NCBI GenBank assembly: GCA_963691655.1 | Contig: OY829328.1 | Location: 8,770,204 to 8,834,203, forward strand | Direction: 5' to 3' | DNA: 64,000 nt | Origin: Toxonevra muliebris | Taxonomy: Eukaryota > Arthropoda > Insecta > Diptera > Pallopteridae | Shown here: positions 1 to 12,900 of the stretch, piece after piece | Layout of the letters: the number at the start of each line of letters is the position of its first letter | How positions within the stretch are numbered: position 1 is the first letter of the stretch | Made by a program: the position numbers and the translations under genes | The notes under the pieces: generated by a model | What the model was told of the DNA's origin: nothing | The model's database searches: none | Seen by the model: the letters and a program-made list of their open reading frames with translations, nothing else

Positions 1-905
1 TTATATAAAACAATAACCCATAATCCAGTAAAATGAGACACTTTTACACGCTTTATTTAATATTCCTTTATACAATGGTGCCTATATAAGGATGCATTCG
101 CCAAACAAAAGTAACCGATTTTTTAAAATAAAGTTTGAATTTATGTTCCATTACTTTATACCTATTTCTAACGTTTATCTTGAAAGGATTGTTTTAGTTT
201 TTCTTCGAAATATGTATATATTATTTGTTATAATAAATAAATAAGCATTTTTAAATGTTTTTCCTTTTTAATATGCCTTTGGTAATCCAAGTTCCGAGTA
301 ATCCGGATTAAGCCGGTTTTAATTGATTCGGATTAGCCAAGTTCTGCTGTATATATGCGGAATACTCTGGTAATCTGCAGAGATTGATTGGTTTCTAAAG
401 CAAATACAAATTATGCAAAATTATATAATGAACTTTCTCATGAAGCTGTAGTGAGTTTCGAATTCAAGTCTGGTGTAAATAAATAATTAAATTTCAATTG
501 TAAAATTTAGCTGTATTTTTCAAACCCTTTATTACTTTTTCAAAATGGGCAAAAAAGAGTAATGAAATTTTTAATATCGGGAAATTTATAGAGCAAGCAC
601 CACTGGACTTATTTGTTCAGTGCGTTCACGTTTGGAAAAAATTCCCTACAGAATTTTTTTTTCTTGAGAAAATAGTTTTGACAAGATTTTTAGAAGTGGT
701 GGTTGTAAAACGCATCGGATGGTGTGGAAATTAGTAAATTTTAAAATTTTTCGTTCAATTTTTCACTCAGGCATAAGTTGGAGTGAATAAAATAAATCTT
801 CGTAAATAATTTTTGTATATTTGTGAGCTGTGATATTGTAAACTCCATAATTTTACATAGTGGAGCTGTCACAGCCGCACATATATTGTTTGGAATTGTC
901 TTGAG
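1..905. other. Upstream region of Su(var)2-10, no gene seen
   Basis: AT-rich DNA with no convincing ORF or repeat. The promoter and 5' UTR of Su(var)2-10 presumably lie in the last few hundred bases, but no clear TATA or initiator can be assigned. Confidence 0.5.
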
Positions 906-3900
906 ATGCGTAAGACGCGCTCACAAACGCAGGCAGAAAATGCTAATCGCTCTGCCACAGAACCTACACAAACAATAATAACTAATAATACCAGCAATCG
1001 CGCCGGAACATCTCAAATATCTGGTAGCATTCCCCAAAAACGAAGCGCCCAAGTAGTGGCCAATTATGTAGACCCAGCTAAGTTTAAGGTAAGTTTTCAA
1101 AAATTTCCCTTCTTGAATAATTATTATTAAGTAAGCTACAAATATAAATAAAAGGTAATGAAACAATTAAAAAACTGATTGAGAATTTGGTTTTAACCAT
1201 TATGAGAATTTATTGTTTGCTCTTAGCGGCGATTCATTGAATAAATCCTATTAATGAGTGTGTTCAGTTTTTAACATTTATGGACGTATTACGAGAATAT
1301 ACATGCTTATATTGTAGGTATGTTACAATTAAAATATTCGCAATAGTAATTTGCAGAGCCATACATTTTTTAGGTGTAGTAAATACAAGCATGTAGTTAA
1401 GGAATCTCCCAAAACTTTTAGAATCATAAACATGTTTTGTATATACACTTTTCCTCCATCTCCTACCATTTCTCTTGAAAATGGGCTTTTTTTCTATAAT
1501 GTTTGATAAAAAATCAAGTTTTTTGCATTAGAAACAAGCCACTCATACTACGTAAGTAAATAATAAAATCATTTGCTGTTTTAATTGCTTTAGAAATTCA
1601 ATCCCATGTAAAGCCAACAAATTCTTTTTTTTTTTAAATAACTATAAACCCGTTAGAAAATCTTGCGCATAAGACAAAAGTTGAAATTTTGTTGCACTAG
1701 GTAATTTAAGAAAAAATATTGAAATCAGAAGTACTTTATCTCATCAACAAAACTTAAAAAGTAATTACTACAGAACTTTCAGCACTTTCTTTACTTTATA
1801 TCCTAGAAATAAAAATCAATTATTTTTAAGAAAACATTTTTTAACGTTTTGCAATGTTGTATGCCCCACAAGACGTGTTTTGCGCATCGGATAATTATTT
1901 AAATGTTTAATTTAATAGTTAAATGATTAACAACCACACGAAGACGGGAATCGAATAGGAACCTCTCGAATGAAAGTCTAGTGCACTACCCACTAGACTA
2001 TCGAGTTCGTCATTTTAGTTTGAATATATCGACTGCACATCAATAAAGGTGTGAGTTACTTTTTCTACAACTTTCAGCTCATTTCTTCTATTAGCTTTTT
2101 TTCGTATATTTTTAACTGTCTCAGGGATTTTGCACTCTTTACAACATTAGTTTGGAAGATCGACTTTACATAGGACGTCTTTTGTCAACATTGTAAATAT
2201 AAACGTAAAGTAAAATCTATATTTTAGGATGAAGCGAAAAAATGCGAATGTTTTGATAACTACAAAATCCAGAATTAGTGTGTAATTTTCCCTAAACAAA
2301 TTTGATCATGTTATGCTATTTATAAAGAAGATAAACATTATTTATTTGATCGATTTTGAAGTCCCAGAGAGCTAATTTATGCCCCGTTGTTTCTAGTGAA
2401 TAATATGTTGGACTGCAACGCAGGGTTTCCGGATTCGGTGCTTATCACAGTCAAAAATAGAAAATAATTTTGCTACACAGCACAACCTCTTAGCAAACCT
2501 CCAAGAGTAAAAATTGCCTGAGAAAAGCTTTTCACTTTACCGTTGGATTCGGCATAAAACTGTAAGCCCCTTCCATTCGTGTACAAATAAAAGTCATACA
2601 AAATTAATTGATGCAAAAGTACGAGCTGTTGTGCAAGAAAATAATAAAAAGTTCTTATAAAGGAGCAGTTATTGCGAGTTACCTGCGAAAGTGAAAATTC
2701 GGGCAAAAAATTGTGTTCATATTAATTTTGAGTCACTGAACAAGGATTTCCTGAACAAGGAGGCTTAATATGTATATGGGGGTCTGTATAGAACGCCAAA
2801 AACAAGTACTTTTTGCAGATTTCTCATTTTGAAAATTGTTTTATAGTTATAGCAATGAATGTGAAAGTGCCTCCGAAAATTGTTCCCTTACGCCGTGCAT
2901 TCTAGCGTCTCTTAAAGTTATTTAGAAAAACAAAAATATATAGTTTTGTAAAGCACATGGTTGTAGTTCGTAGACACTAAAAATTAAAATTTTTGATCAT
3001 AAAAAATTGAAAATATAACGATTTGAAAAAAAAGATAATAATTTTTGGCATAAATTTGACACAATTTTTTGTTTATATATTTTTTTTAATAATGTTTTGA
3101 TTGCTTAATTTAGTTATATCTTTAATTAAAAAAAAAATCATATTAATATCCCAAGAATTGTTTGAGCTATGACGCACGCCAGTTTCATAAGCATGGTTTT
3201 GAGGAAAACGTGTTTGGAAGTTCAAGCATGCATGACTGGTTGTACCACTGCTTCTACAGCTATAACTTTCATTCGACTGTGAATTTCGAAAAATCCGATT
3301 GCATACATATTAAAATTCGCTAAAAAAAATTTATTTGCGCAGTTATTTACACTGTCCGGCCTCAGTGGTGGCGAACAAACATCAGAAGTGATCTTGTCGC
3401 TCGCTCTCATATGTTATCTAGCATTGTATTGCATTAAAAATAATCTACATTTCATCCCTTTAATCATATTTTACTCCATTTACATAATTTCACAAAAACA
3501 GCAGCACTGCATTCGCGCTAAAAATCGAACTCACTCCGATCAGCCTGAACCAAGATTTTATCATTCGTTCGGCCCAGGCAACCATTTACATCGCTTGAAC
3601 ATTGTTCGTGAGCATTTTGTAGCGAACCAATGTTCAACCTTGGTTTAAAGCTGCACCATTTACGCCGGCCGAACGAATGAAGATTCTTTCGTTCGTTCTG
3701 GCGGTCTAACTGCAGCGTTACATATCTTAGAGCCGCACCAGAATCAAAGCGTTTGTCGACAATAGTTGAGAGCACGCACGAAATGAAGCGTTTGTCAATT
3801 GTCAAAAAAATAAACGTCACTTTTTGTTTTGAAATTTTTGTAATAACAAAATAAAATTTTTTCTTTCATCACAATAAAATAAATAGAAAATAATTATGAA

Positions 3901-6900
3901 AAAAATTTGTCATGACTTGATAACGCTTAGAAAAGTTAAAAGTTATGAATTTTGAACGTTTAGAGAACGTGGAACGCGTGTTAAGAGTTTGGTTTTGAGA
4001 GAGAGTCGCTGTGTCAGCATAAAAATATTATAGATTCTAAACCCGCATTTCCACACGGCAAGTTTTCTTGTAGGCAAGTTGAGTTTGTTGTGAAAGAGAA
4101 GACGAGAGGGAACGGGTACAAACTTAAAAATTTTCTTTTGTGCTGCTCGTTCTTTGACATTTCTTCTTATTTTATTTGCCAATTTAAGTTGAGCATTAAC
4201 TTTGGTTTCTTATTGGAAAAAAGGAACATTTTTCAAATGAAATTTCAGTTATCTTCTATTCTATTTATTTTTGTTCGATAAACTGATTTAATTTTAATTT
4301 AGTTTTATTCTGTGCAAGTATGTGATACATGCTCGATGAGATAAATGAAAACTGCGCAAGTTGAATGTAATTGTTCAGGAACAATTTTCAATTATAATTT
4401 ATTAATTGTGAATAAATTCAGTACAAGAACAAATTTTAAATGGTAGAAATAATTTTATATATGAAAGAAAACGCATCACAAAACTATTAAGTCCATGTCT
4501 TCAACAATTCAATCGACTCTTAATAAAAAGTTTTTCATAACACCAATGTAAGACAAAGTTAAAGCAGAATTGTCCAAGAAATATTGCTGTGTGGAAAAGC
4601 AAGTAGCGAGTGTGAAAAAAATTAGAAACTTGCCGTGTGGAAAAGGGGACTCAGTTGACGAATGTTCGTTGGCGATTGTAGACTAGCGATTTCATTTTGA
4701 ACCTGTTAATATGTTTTCGTGTGTATTATCGACAGTTGACAAACGCTTTAATTCTGTTTCGGTTCTTAATCGTTTACTTGAACTTACAGTGAACACACTC
4801 TTTGTTGGCGTTGTTCACTATGTGACGATTTATATATATAATAAAAAAATTGCCCAAAATAGCGGGAAATTGCGTTGCCATCGTAAAAGACCAAACTCGC
4901 CGCCATGTTCTTTGAACAGAAGTTAATTTTTGTGTTGGATGGAAAATCGGGAGCAAGCTAAAAAAAGCCAGCATAAATAGACTAAGGAAATTGTATACAA
5001 TAAGTTACTTCAATTAATTTTAACAATTAAAGTGAACAGCACGTAATAGAGTTACAAACTGTGAGAATAGTTAATTATTTATAGAATTAAATTTGTTCAT
5101 AAACTCAAGCAAAAAGTGAAAATTTTGCGAGACAGTGTGAGTTAAAAAATACATATAATGGAGAAATTACAATTTTCATTAAATCCCTTCATTTTCTACT
5201 GAGGTAATTATAGGCGGAATTGTTTTTTTGGTGCAATAAATTGAAATACTAAGGTACAATGTAAAAATATCAGAGAAATGTGCACCAATTGAGTACTAGC
5301 ATTACCATAACCATTTTGCATTGCTGCTGCTTGTGGTGCGGTTCTTCCCTATACTTTTTTCTTTCTTGTAAACATTGTTGCCATCCTTTGTTAATTTGTA
5401 GCCATTATACTGGCAACACTACTACTTTGGAAATTTAATACAACTAACTTGTATCTGTTTGGTTTTTTAGGAATATGAGGAAATGGTAAATTTGCTTCGC
5501 GTAGTTGAGCTGCAACAGATTCTATTGTTTGTAAACATTTCGTTTGCTGGACGAAAAATTGATTTACAACGACGCATCATTTCGCTGCTACGCTCCAATT
5601 TTGAGCTACTTTCACAAAAGATCAAAGAAGTCTACAAACAATCAGTGTGAGTGAAAACTATTTAATAAATGTAAATGATTTTTTTTTTAATAAAATATAT
5701 TTTTTGCACTATGTTTGCTACGAGTAGTGAGGAACAGCTGGCAGCACAATACGGACCCACAGATCCAAAAAGAATGTATTCGCATATGCAAATGCCCCAG
5801 GTGCAGCAGAACGCCGGCGGACTTGTTAACACTGGCGGTGGTGTTCCGGCCGGAGCACAACAAATGTCTGTTAATGCTGCTGGTGCTGCTGCTGCGGCGG
5901 CAGTTGCCGCTAATAATATGGTACCATTCTTGCATACCATTCCAACACATATGCCCATACATCCAGATGTACGTTTGAAAAAGCTTGCATTTTATGATGT
6001 ACTTGGCACCCTAATTAAACCTTCTTCGTTGGTGCCACGCAATACGCAACGGATACAGGAAGTACCATTTTATTTCACACTCACACCACAGCAAGCTACC
6101 GAGATTGCCACAAATCGCGATATTCGTAATAGTTCAAAGATCGAGCATGCCATACAAGTGCAGCTACGATTTTGTTTGCTTGAGACATCATGTGAGCAGG
6201 AGGATTGCTTTCCACCTAGTGTCAGTGTGAAGGTCAACAATAAGTTGTGCCAATTACCGGTAAGTAGATTGATTGGCTTTGTTAAACAATCAGTTAAAGA
6301 AAATATTTGAATAATTAATATGATTTTTTATTACAGAATGTCATTCCAACAAATCGTCCTAATGTTGAACCCAAACGCCCGCCACGTCCCGTTAATGTCA
6401 CATCAAATGTAAAATTATCACCTACAGTGACCAATACAATTACTGTACAATGGTGTCCGGATTATACACGCGGTTATTGCATTGCTGTTTATCTAGTAAG
6501 GAAACTGACTTCAGCGCAATTGCTGCACCGCATGAAGACCAAAGGGGTTAAACCCGCAGATTATACACGTGCATTAAGTATGTATACAACCACGTTTCGT
6601 AATTTCCGTAAACACTAATTAACATAATTTAATTTCCTAACAGTTAAAGAAAAGCTAACAGAAGACGCTGATTGCGAAATAGCCACCACAATGCTTAAGG
6701 TTTCGCTGAATTGTCCATTGGGAAAAATGAAAATGTCGATTCCTTGTCGTGCATCGACTTGTTCACATTTGCAATGTTTCGATGCTAGTCTATACCTGCA
6801 AATGAATGAGCGTAAGCCAACATGGAATTGTCCGGTATGTGACAAAGCAGCGATCTATGATAATTTAGTGATTGATGGGTAAGTCTTGATTTCTCCTGCA

Positions 6901-9900
6901 TACATACACATCTGATACATATTCTGCAATATATTCACATTATCTTTTGCAGATACTTCCAAGAAGTTTTAGCATCATCACTGCTCAAGTCTGATGATAC
7001 TGAAATACAGTTACACAAAGACGGTTCCTGGAGTACACACAGCTTAAGAAATGACGCCCAATTGATAGATACACCTACTAAACCTATCGAGAAAGTCGAA
7101 GTCATATCAGATGATATCGGTAAGATTGATAATTATGTATTTTTATACTTTTCATTCATCGAGTTAATGGGTATAATTTTTTAGTATATTTATATTATTA
7201 AAAGAGTGTTTTCTATGGATTATTTATACATTAATTTGCTTGTATTTTGATTCAATAGAACTTATTACTACTGAGGATATAAAACCGGTAAAATCGGCTC
7301 CGATAGCAGCAATTTCTAATGACCAACCAACGTCAACCACAAACAGTGAAACTGTAAGAACACAACTTTTTCTACTTTTATATCAAAATTGCTATTACTT
7401 TTTTTCATTTTGTTTCATTACCAAGGCTACATCAAATCAACCAATTTTATTTCAGGTCGATTTAACACTTAGTGATTCAGACGATGATTTGCCACTTGCA
7501 AAACGACGTCCAGCGGCTAAACAAAATGCAGCATCTGCTGCTTCTGCATCATCGTCTAATGTACCATCGTCGACTCTCAATGGCGGAGGTGGTAGTAGCA
7601 GTGGTAGTCAACGAGGCATGTTTATACAACAGAAAACTGGTACGTTGGATGCATTTTCGTATTAAGAATAAACAAAGAGATAATAGTTATTAAAAAAAAA
7701 ATTATAGTAAATGAAAAGAACAAAGAAAAAGCAACGCATTCACAAAATAAGTGTGAAACTTAAAAAAAAAACACACTTAACATACACACATTACTTAATA
7801 GTTAAAGAAACTAGTAATAAAGTAGGCATTACTTTTTTTTTCAATTTAATTGTTTTGGTTTCTTCCAGCATATTTCTCCATCCACTCTACATCATTCATT
7901 ATAAATATGTATTTTTTTTTATAATCCAAATGTTGTTTTGTCTATTCATTTTATTTTCGTCTTCTTACTTGCTACAATCACTAATTAATTCTTCCCTGGA
8001 GTCTGCATATTGTAATAATCTGCTGTTGTGAGATTAAATTAATACAGTAACAAGACATGATGATGATATGGTTATACACAATAAAACTATTTGTAGAACT
8101 CGCGTTTGAAGTCCATGCCCGTTTTTGGTATTCTGCTCTTTATAACACCGTTAAATAAATTGAATTTATTAATGCAGCCTGTAATCTTTTTTTTTAATGT
8201 TTCTATGTCTAATGCACATATATAGATTTCCTCCTGATCCGTTCTCTAACATTTCTCACCTTTGAAAAATTCACTTTGTTGCCACATAAATCTATTCGAT
8301 CGAATTATATTTCTCATTTTATAAAAATTTCAAATATTAGAAATCAAATTTTCTTAAAATCTATTAAAAATATAAAATAGTTCATCAAAATTGAATTGTT
8401 ACATAAAAATTTTTCTTTTCAATTAATCTTTTTGGCAAACAAAAAATTTAAGTCCAACTAACAACAAACAACAATAATATTTTTATTTGCCGGAAACAGC
8501 ATAAAATAACATCTTCACCTTAACATAATATTATCATAATTTCACCATCAACGTTATCGTCGCTATCAAACAACACATCACAATTCGCCGTGTTCCAATA
8601 TTATCATCACCATCATGTTAATTGATTTTTCAACAATTTCCTCGCATCAGAAACTGATGGAGTCTGCCGTCATTGTCTCAATTGGACTCTTTATGCATTT
8701 GAATCGCATAAGTGTTATCGAATTGAAATATTCACGTTTGCCGCTGCTAACACCGAATGCTGCCTCTACGTTGTTTGTATTTTCGGTGCTTTGCATTCTA
8801 TCGAAGCTGCGTCCCCTCTGGCCAAATGCATTGCGTAAACCACAAAAGGTGCTCATCTTCGTTGTTGAATTGGCATTGATATTGTATGCCACCGATTTCA
8901 TGCTGCGTCAGGTGTGGCTACCCAGTTTAAAGTTGTTGAATTTTGTTTGCCATTTTTTGGGACAATATGTTATTGTGGCGAATGAATCATTTCTTGCCAA
9001 TAACGCACCGCGTCTATCGCAATGGATACGCAATGATGCCTTCTATTTGGCACGTTTCTTTTTGGCCTTTGTAGCGTTTATTTTCATGATCGATACGACT
9101 GGTCTGCTAGACTTTATGCATACTAAATTGAAGGCAAACCAGGCAGCTGCTGCCATATTTTTCTTAAAAGATGCAAACAGAATGGACACAGATAACATTA
9201 CACTGGACAATGAGCCAATGTTGGATATTGAATTTTCTACGATGTCGGGGGCCAGTGTTATTGGAAGTGATATTAATACCAATTTTGATGTTAATGATTT
9301 GCCGTATGTGCCACAGGAGGATTTACTTAATTTGGGACATCGTGTAGGAGCGCGGCGACGTCGTCAACCAATGCGTAAAGCAAAACGCGCCAAACTAGTT
9401 TTGAATGACCCGGAACCAGAAGCGACTTGTTAATTTTGGAAATATTTGCTCTTTTGCTAATATTTTTTTTTATCTATTTCTTCTCTTTTTTTATATATAT
9501 ATACCATGTTTAATATAATACAAATGAAATTTACTATGACTTATGAAAAGAATAAATTTGTACCAAAGTTGTCGATAGTAAGCAGCCCATGCATAATATC
9601 GATAACAATATATTTTTTGCAACGTCTCATATACAATTCAAATTATATGAACTTGTATTTATTTCTTTTCATTTGGTATTTGGGAAGAGATTCATGAAAG
9701 TTCAACCCTATGGGTCTAAAAATCACTAAGACGAAGTGATATTTTGTCAGTCGTGGATACCAAAAATATCTTACGGTTATTTACGAATTTTAATGCCAAT
9801 GTGAGTAAGACTTTATTACCACTACCATTTAATAAAAGGTAAAGGTAGTGGAATACGATGTCCACTACCACTTAAGATTTAGAGAAAGTTCGTTCTCTCC

Positions 9901-12900
9901 TCACTACTTTTTGTTGTTCACATTCTTCTTTTTGTTGTTCACATTCTTTCTCCTTTTTGTTGTTCACACTCTTTCTCCTTTTTGTTGTTCACATTCTTTC
10001 TCCTTTTTGTTGTTCACATTCTTTCTCTTTTTTTTTTTTTTGTAATAATTTAATATCATTTAATTGGGCTTGTAGTCTTCATTCAGTTTACATTTAAAAG
10101 TCATAAATTCAATTCATTTCTAATTTAATTGTAATTTTTTGTAATTGCGATTATATTTGATATATACACATATAAATGTTACTTTCAAATCAAAAGTAAA
10201 TGTAATATATTGTGATATAATATTTCCATTCTCTCTTTTTCTTTCTCTCTATTGCTCTCTTTTGTATTCTGAATTACATACACAAAAACAAAAAAACAAA
10301 TTTTAATTCTGTTTATCAATCATTAAGACGTGCAACAAAATCAAATGGTGGTGGAAAGCGAACAAAATTTTCAATGTTTGGAATTAGTTGATTCATCAGC
10401 AACCACAACTTATAACAACGAAGTAAATAATAGTAGTACAGCAATATCAACAGCATCATCATCGTCATCATCATCACCTTGTATAACTGCAACTGCAATT
10501 ATTACAGCTACCACTTCTCATAAAAGTGATAATAACAATAGTGAACGTATGGCATAAAAGTGAAGGTCTGTAGGTTTTCTTGTTGTTGTGTATACATGTT
10601 ATTGTGTTGTCTAGGGCTTTAACCTTTCTGGTGGTAAATACCAATTTCAAATATCATCAATTTTAATGAGTTCTATATCTCAAAATTTGATTCTCGTTAT
10701 TCAAATATAGTTGTTAGCTTTACTTGCATTAATTTTTATCAGTTACACAAACTTAATATTTGTTGAATCTTTTTTCTAACTTGTGTTTTTTCTATTGGTT
10801 TTTAGCAACAAATGATTGTTATTAAATATTTGCGATTGAACCCAAATAGGTAAGTCTACCCTTAGACGGTGAGATTTGTCTCATGCAACTTGAAAAAATG
10901 TACGGACTCCCCTTGTCGTTTTTCTCTCTCCTCCAAATATATTTTTTCACGTTGTATGAAACAAATCTTACCGTCTAAGAGCAGACTAAAGTGCAATTAA
11001 ATTTTCCGTACAAATACCAAAACATACATAAAAAGTAGTGTAGATAATGTTGTTCGAAAAGGAATCAAGCTTCTTCATGTCTTTGTCTTCACAGAATTAA
11101 CAGTATTGGTTATTATAAGAATAATTCTTTATTCTTACCATGTCAATGATCTACTATAGAACAGCCTCACAATATTCCCAGAATACCATATTCCTATTTG
11201 CTGCCAATGTATGTATGTAGGTCTCAGCCGTTGCCCAATCTAGTGAGTGAATAAAGAATTTTAAATGCGCTTAGAAAAAAAAAACAATTAAATTGAAAAA
11301 TAATAATAATATATATTCAGTGATCGTTCAATAAAACGAATAGCTTCGAATACTATGTTACATTGAAAAATTCATTAAATCGATAAACATCAATGGTATT
11401 CGTTATATTGGACGGTTGCAAATTTCAATGCATATACTTCATAGTACGGTTATATTATATTTATTTAGCATTGTATATAGTTAATAAGAATAAAGATATG
11501 CAGCAAAACCATTTGAAGTATACCTACACCTACCTAGGTCTGTGAAAAAAAAGGCACACAATCAATATTTTATAGATCTTCATACACTGATCAAAGAATT
11601 GAAGAGCAAAAGGTACACTGGAATTTCTTTTGCAAAGTGAGCATTTTCCATAGAGTTTTCGATCGCGGTTTCTGCGGTCAGCTTTGGAGTTAGCATTAAA
11701 AATTTTACGAAAAATGAATACTTTAGTCCTTGAATCTGAAACAATAAAAAATTTTACAGGCCTATACGGTTTAAGAACTCCCAACATTTTGCCATGTTTT
11801 ACTTTAAACCGGATTGACGCGACCGCAACGTCAAGGAAAGTTAAAACTTCCTAGTACCAGTATAAAAATATTGATACTAGCCGGCCGCTTACGGTATCGA
11901 CAATATGGACCGTTAAGTAATTATTGTCCTTTTGTCATTGCAATTCCAGTCGTACCGTACCGCTTAAGTGTAAGCCAACCTTTATGATATATTGCGTTTT
12001 TTCTCCAAAAATTTTCTTTTAAATATTTAAAACAATTACTTCATAGTTTCTCATTTTTGTTTTTAGTTTTATAATATGTAAAAGTAAATGCATCAGCGTA
12101 CACTTTGGAATGCGAATGCATGCTCTCTGACCTCTGATGTAAAATTATTTTACCGCGTCAATTATAATTTTTTTACATCATTGCGTTTTTTACTTTTAGC
12201 ATTTTAAACACTTCAATATGTACGCTGCCTTTCTACTGTAAAATATCTAGATGGTTTTAGTTCCAAATTAAATATTGCTGAAAATGACGCAACACATCTA
12301 CTTTAAAAAAGCATTAAATTTAGTAGCTAATATTTCAAAGGAATTTATTATTAATATTATAAACTGTTAAGAAATCATTTCTTTAACTTAAATATAATAA
12401 TTACATTCATATATATTTTTATAATTTTCATTAAACAAAAAATACACATTTATATATATATGTATAATTTAGGTCCAATGCAAAAATTTGTTGTAAGACT
12501 AAAGAAGACTCGCGAGGTGGTGTGAAATAAAATAAACGATAATGAAAGATAGTTGTGAATAAGAAATTTTATAATATCCAAAAAATAAATGTGAAACGCT
12601 ACACAAAAGGGAAAATTATCAGCAAAAACAAAAAAAGAAAAACCTAAATATATTTCACGAGTTTTATACTGTAATAAAATTAAAAATAAAAAGATCATAA
12701 AATCAAAGAAAAAATCATATACTTAGTTTAAACACATCATCCTAATGTAATCTCTTTATAGTTCTGTTGTGCAAATACACGCAAGGTTTATTTAATACAA
12801 ATTTATTATTTAATGACGTCGTGTAGGGTGCGCTATTTCTGCCAGTCATGTATCATGTATTTTATTAGAATTCTGTATGATTTTTTAACGCGTGCTCATG

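Noticed and set aside
3518..3820. 100-codon minus-strand ORF
   Set aside because: Lies across foldback repeats; its resemblance to 4711-4926 comes from inverted repeat DNA, not a protein family.
7711..8031. 106-codon hydrophobic ORF after Su(var)2-10 exon 8
   Set aside because: Phe/Ile/Leu-rich translation of T-rich 3' UTR sequence; no homology or codon signal.
9907..10030. CRISPR-like array of regular repeats
   Set aside because: Units are contiguous without unique spacers and the genome is eukaryotic; it is a minisatellite.
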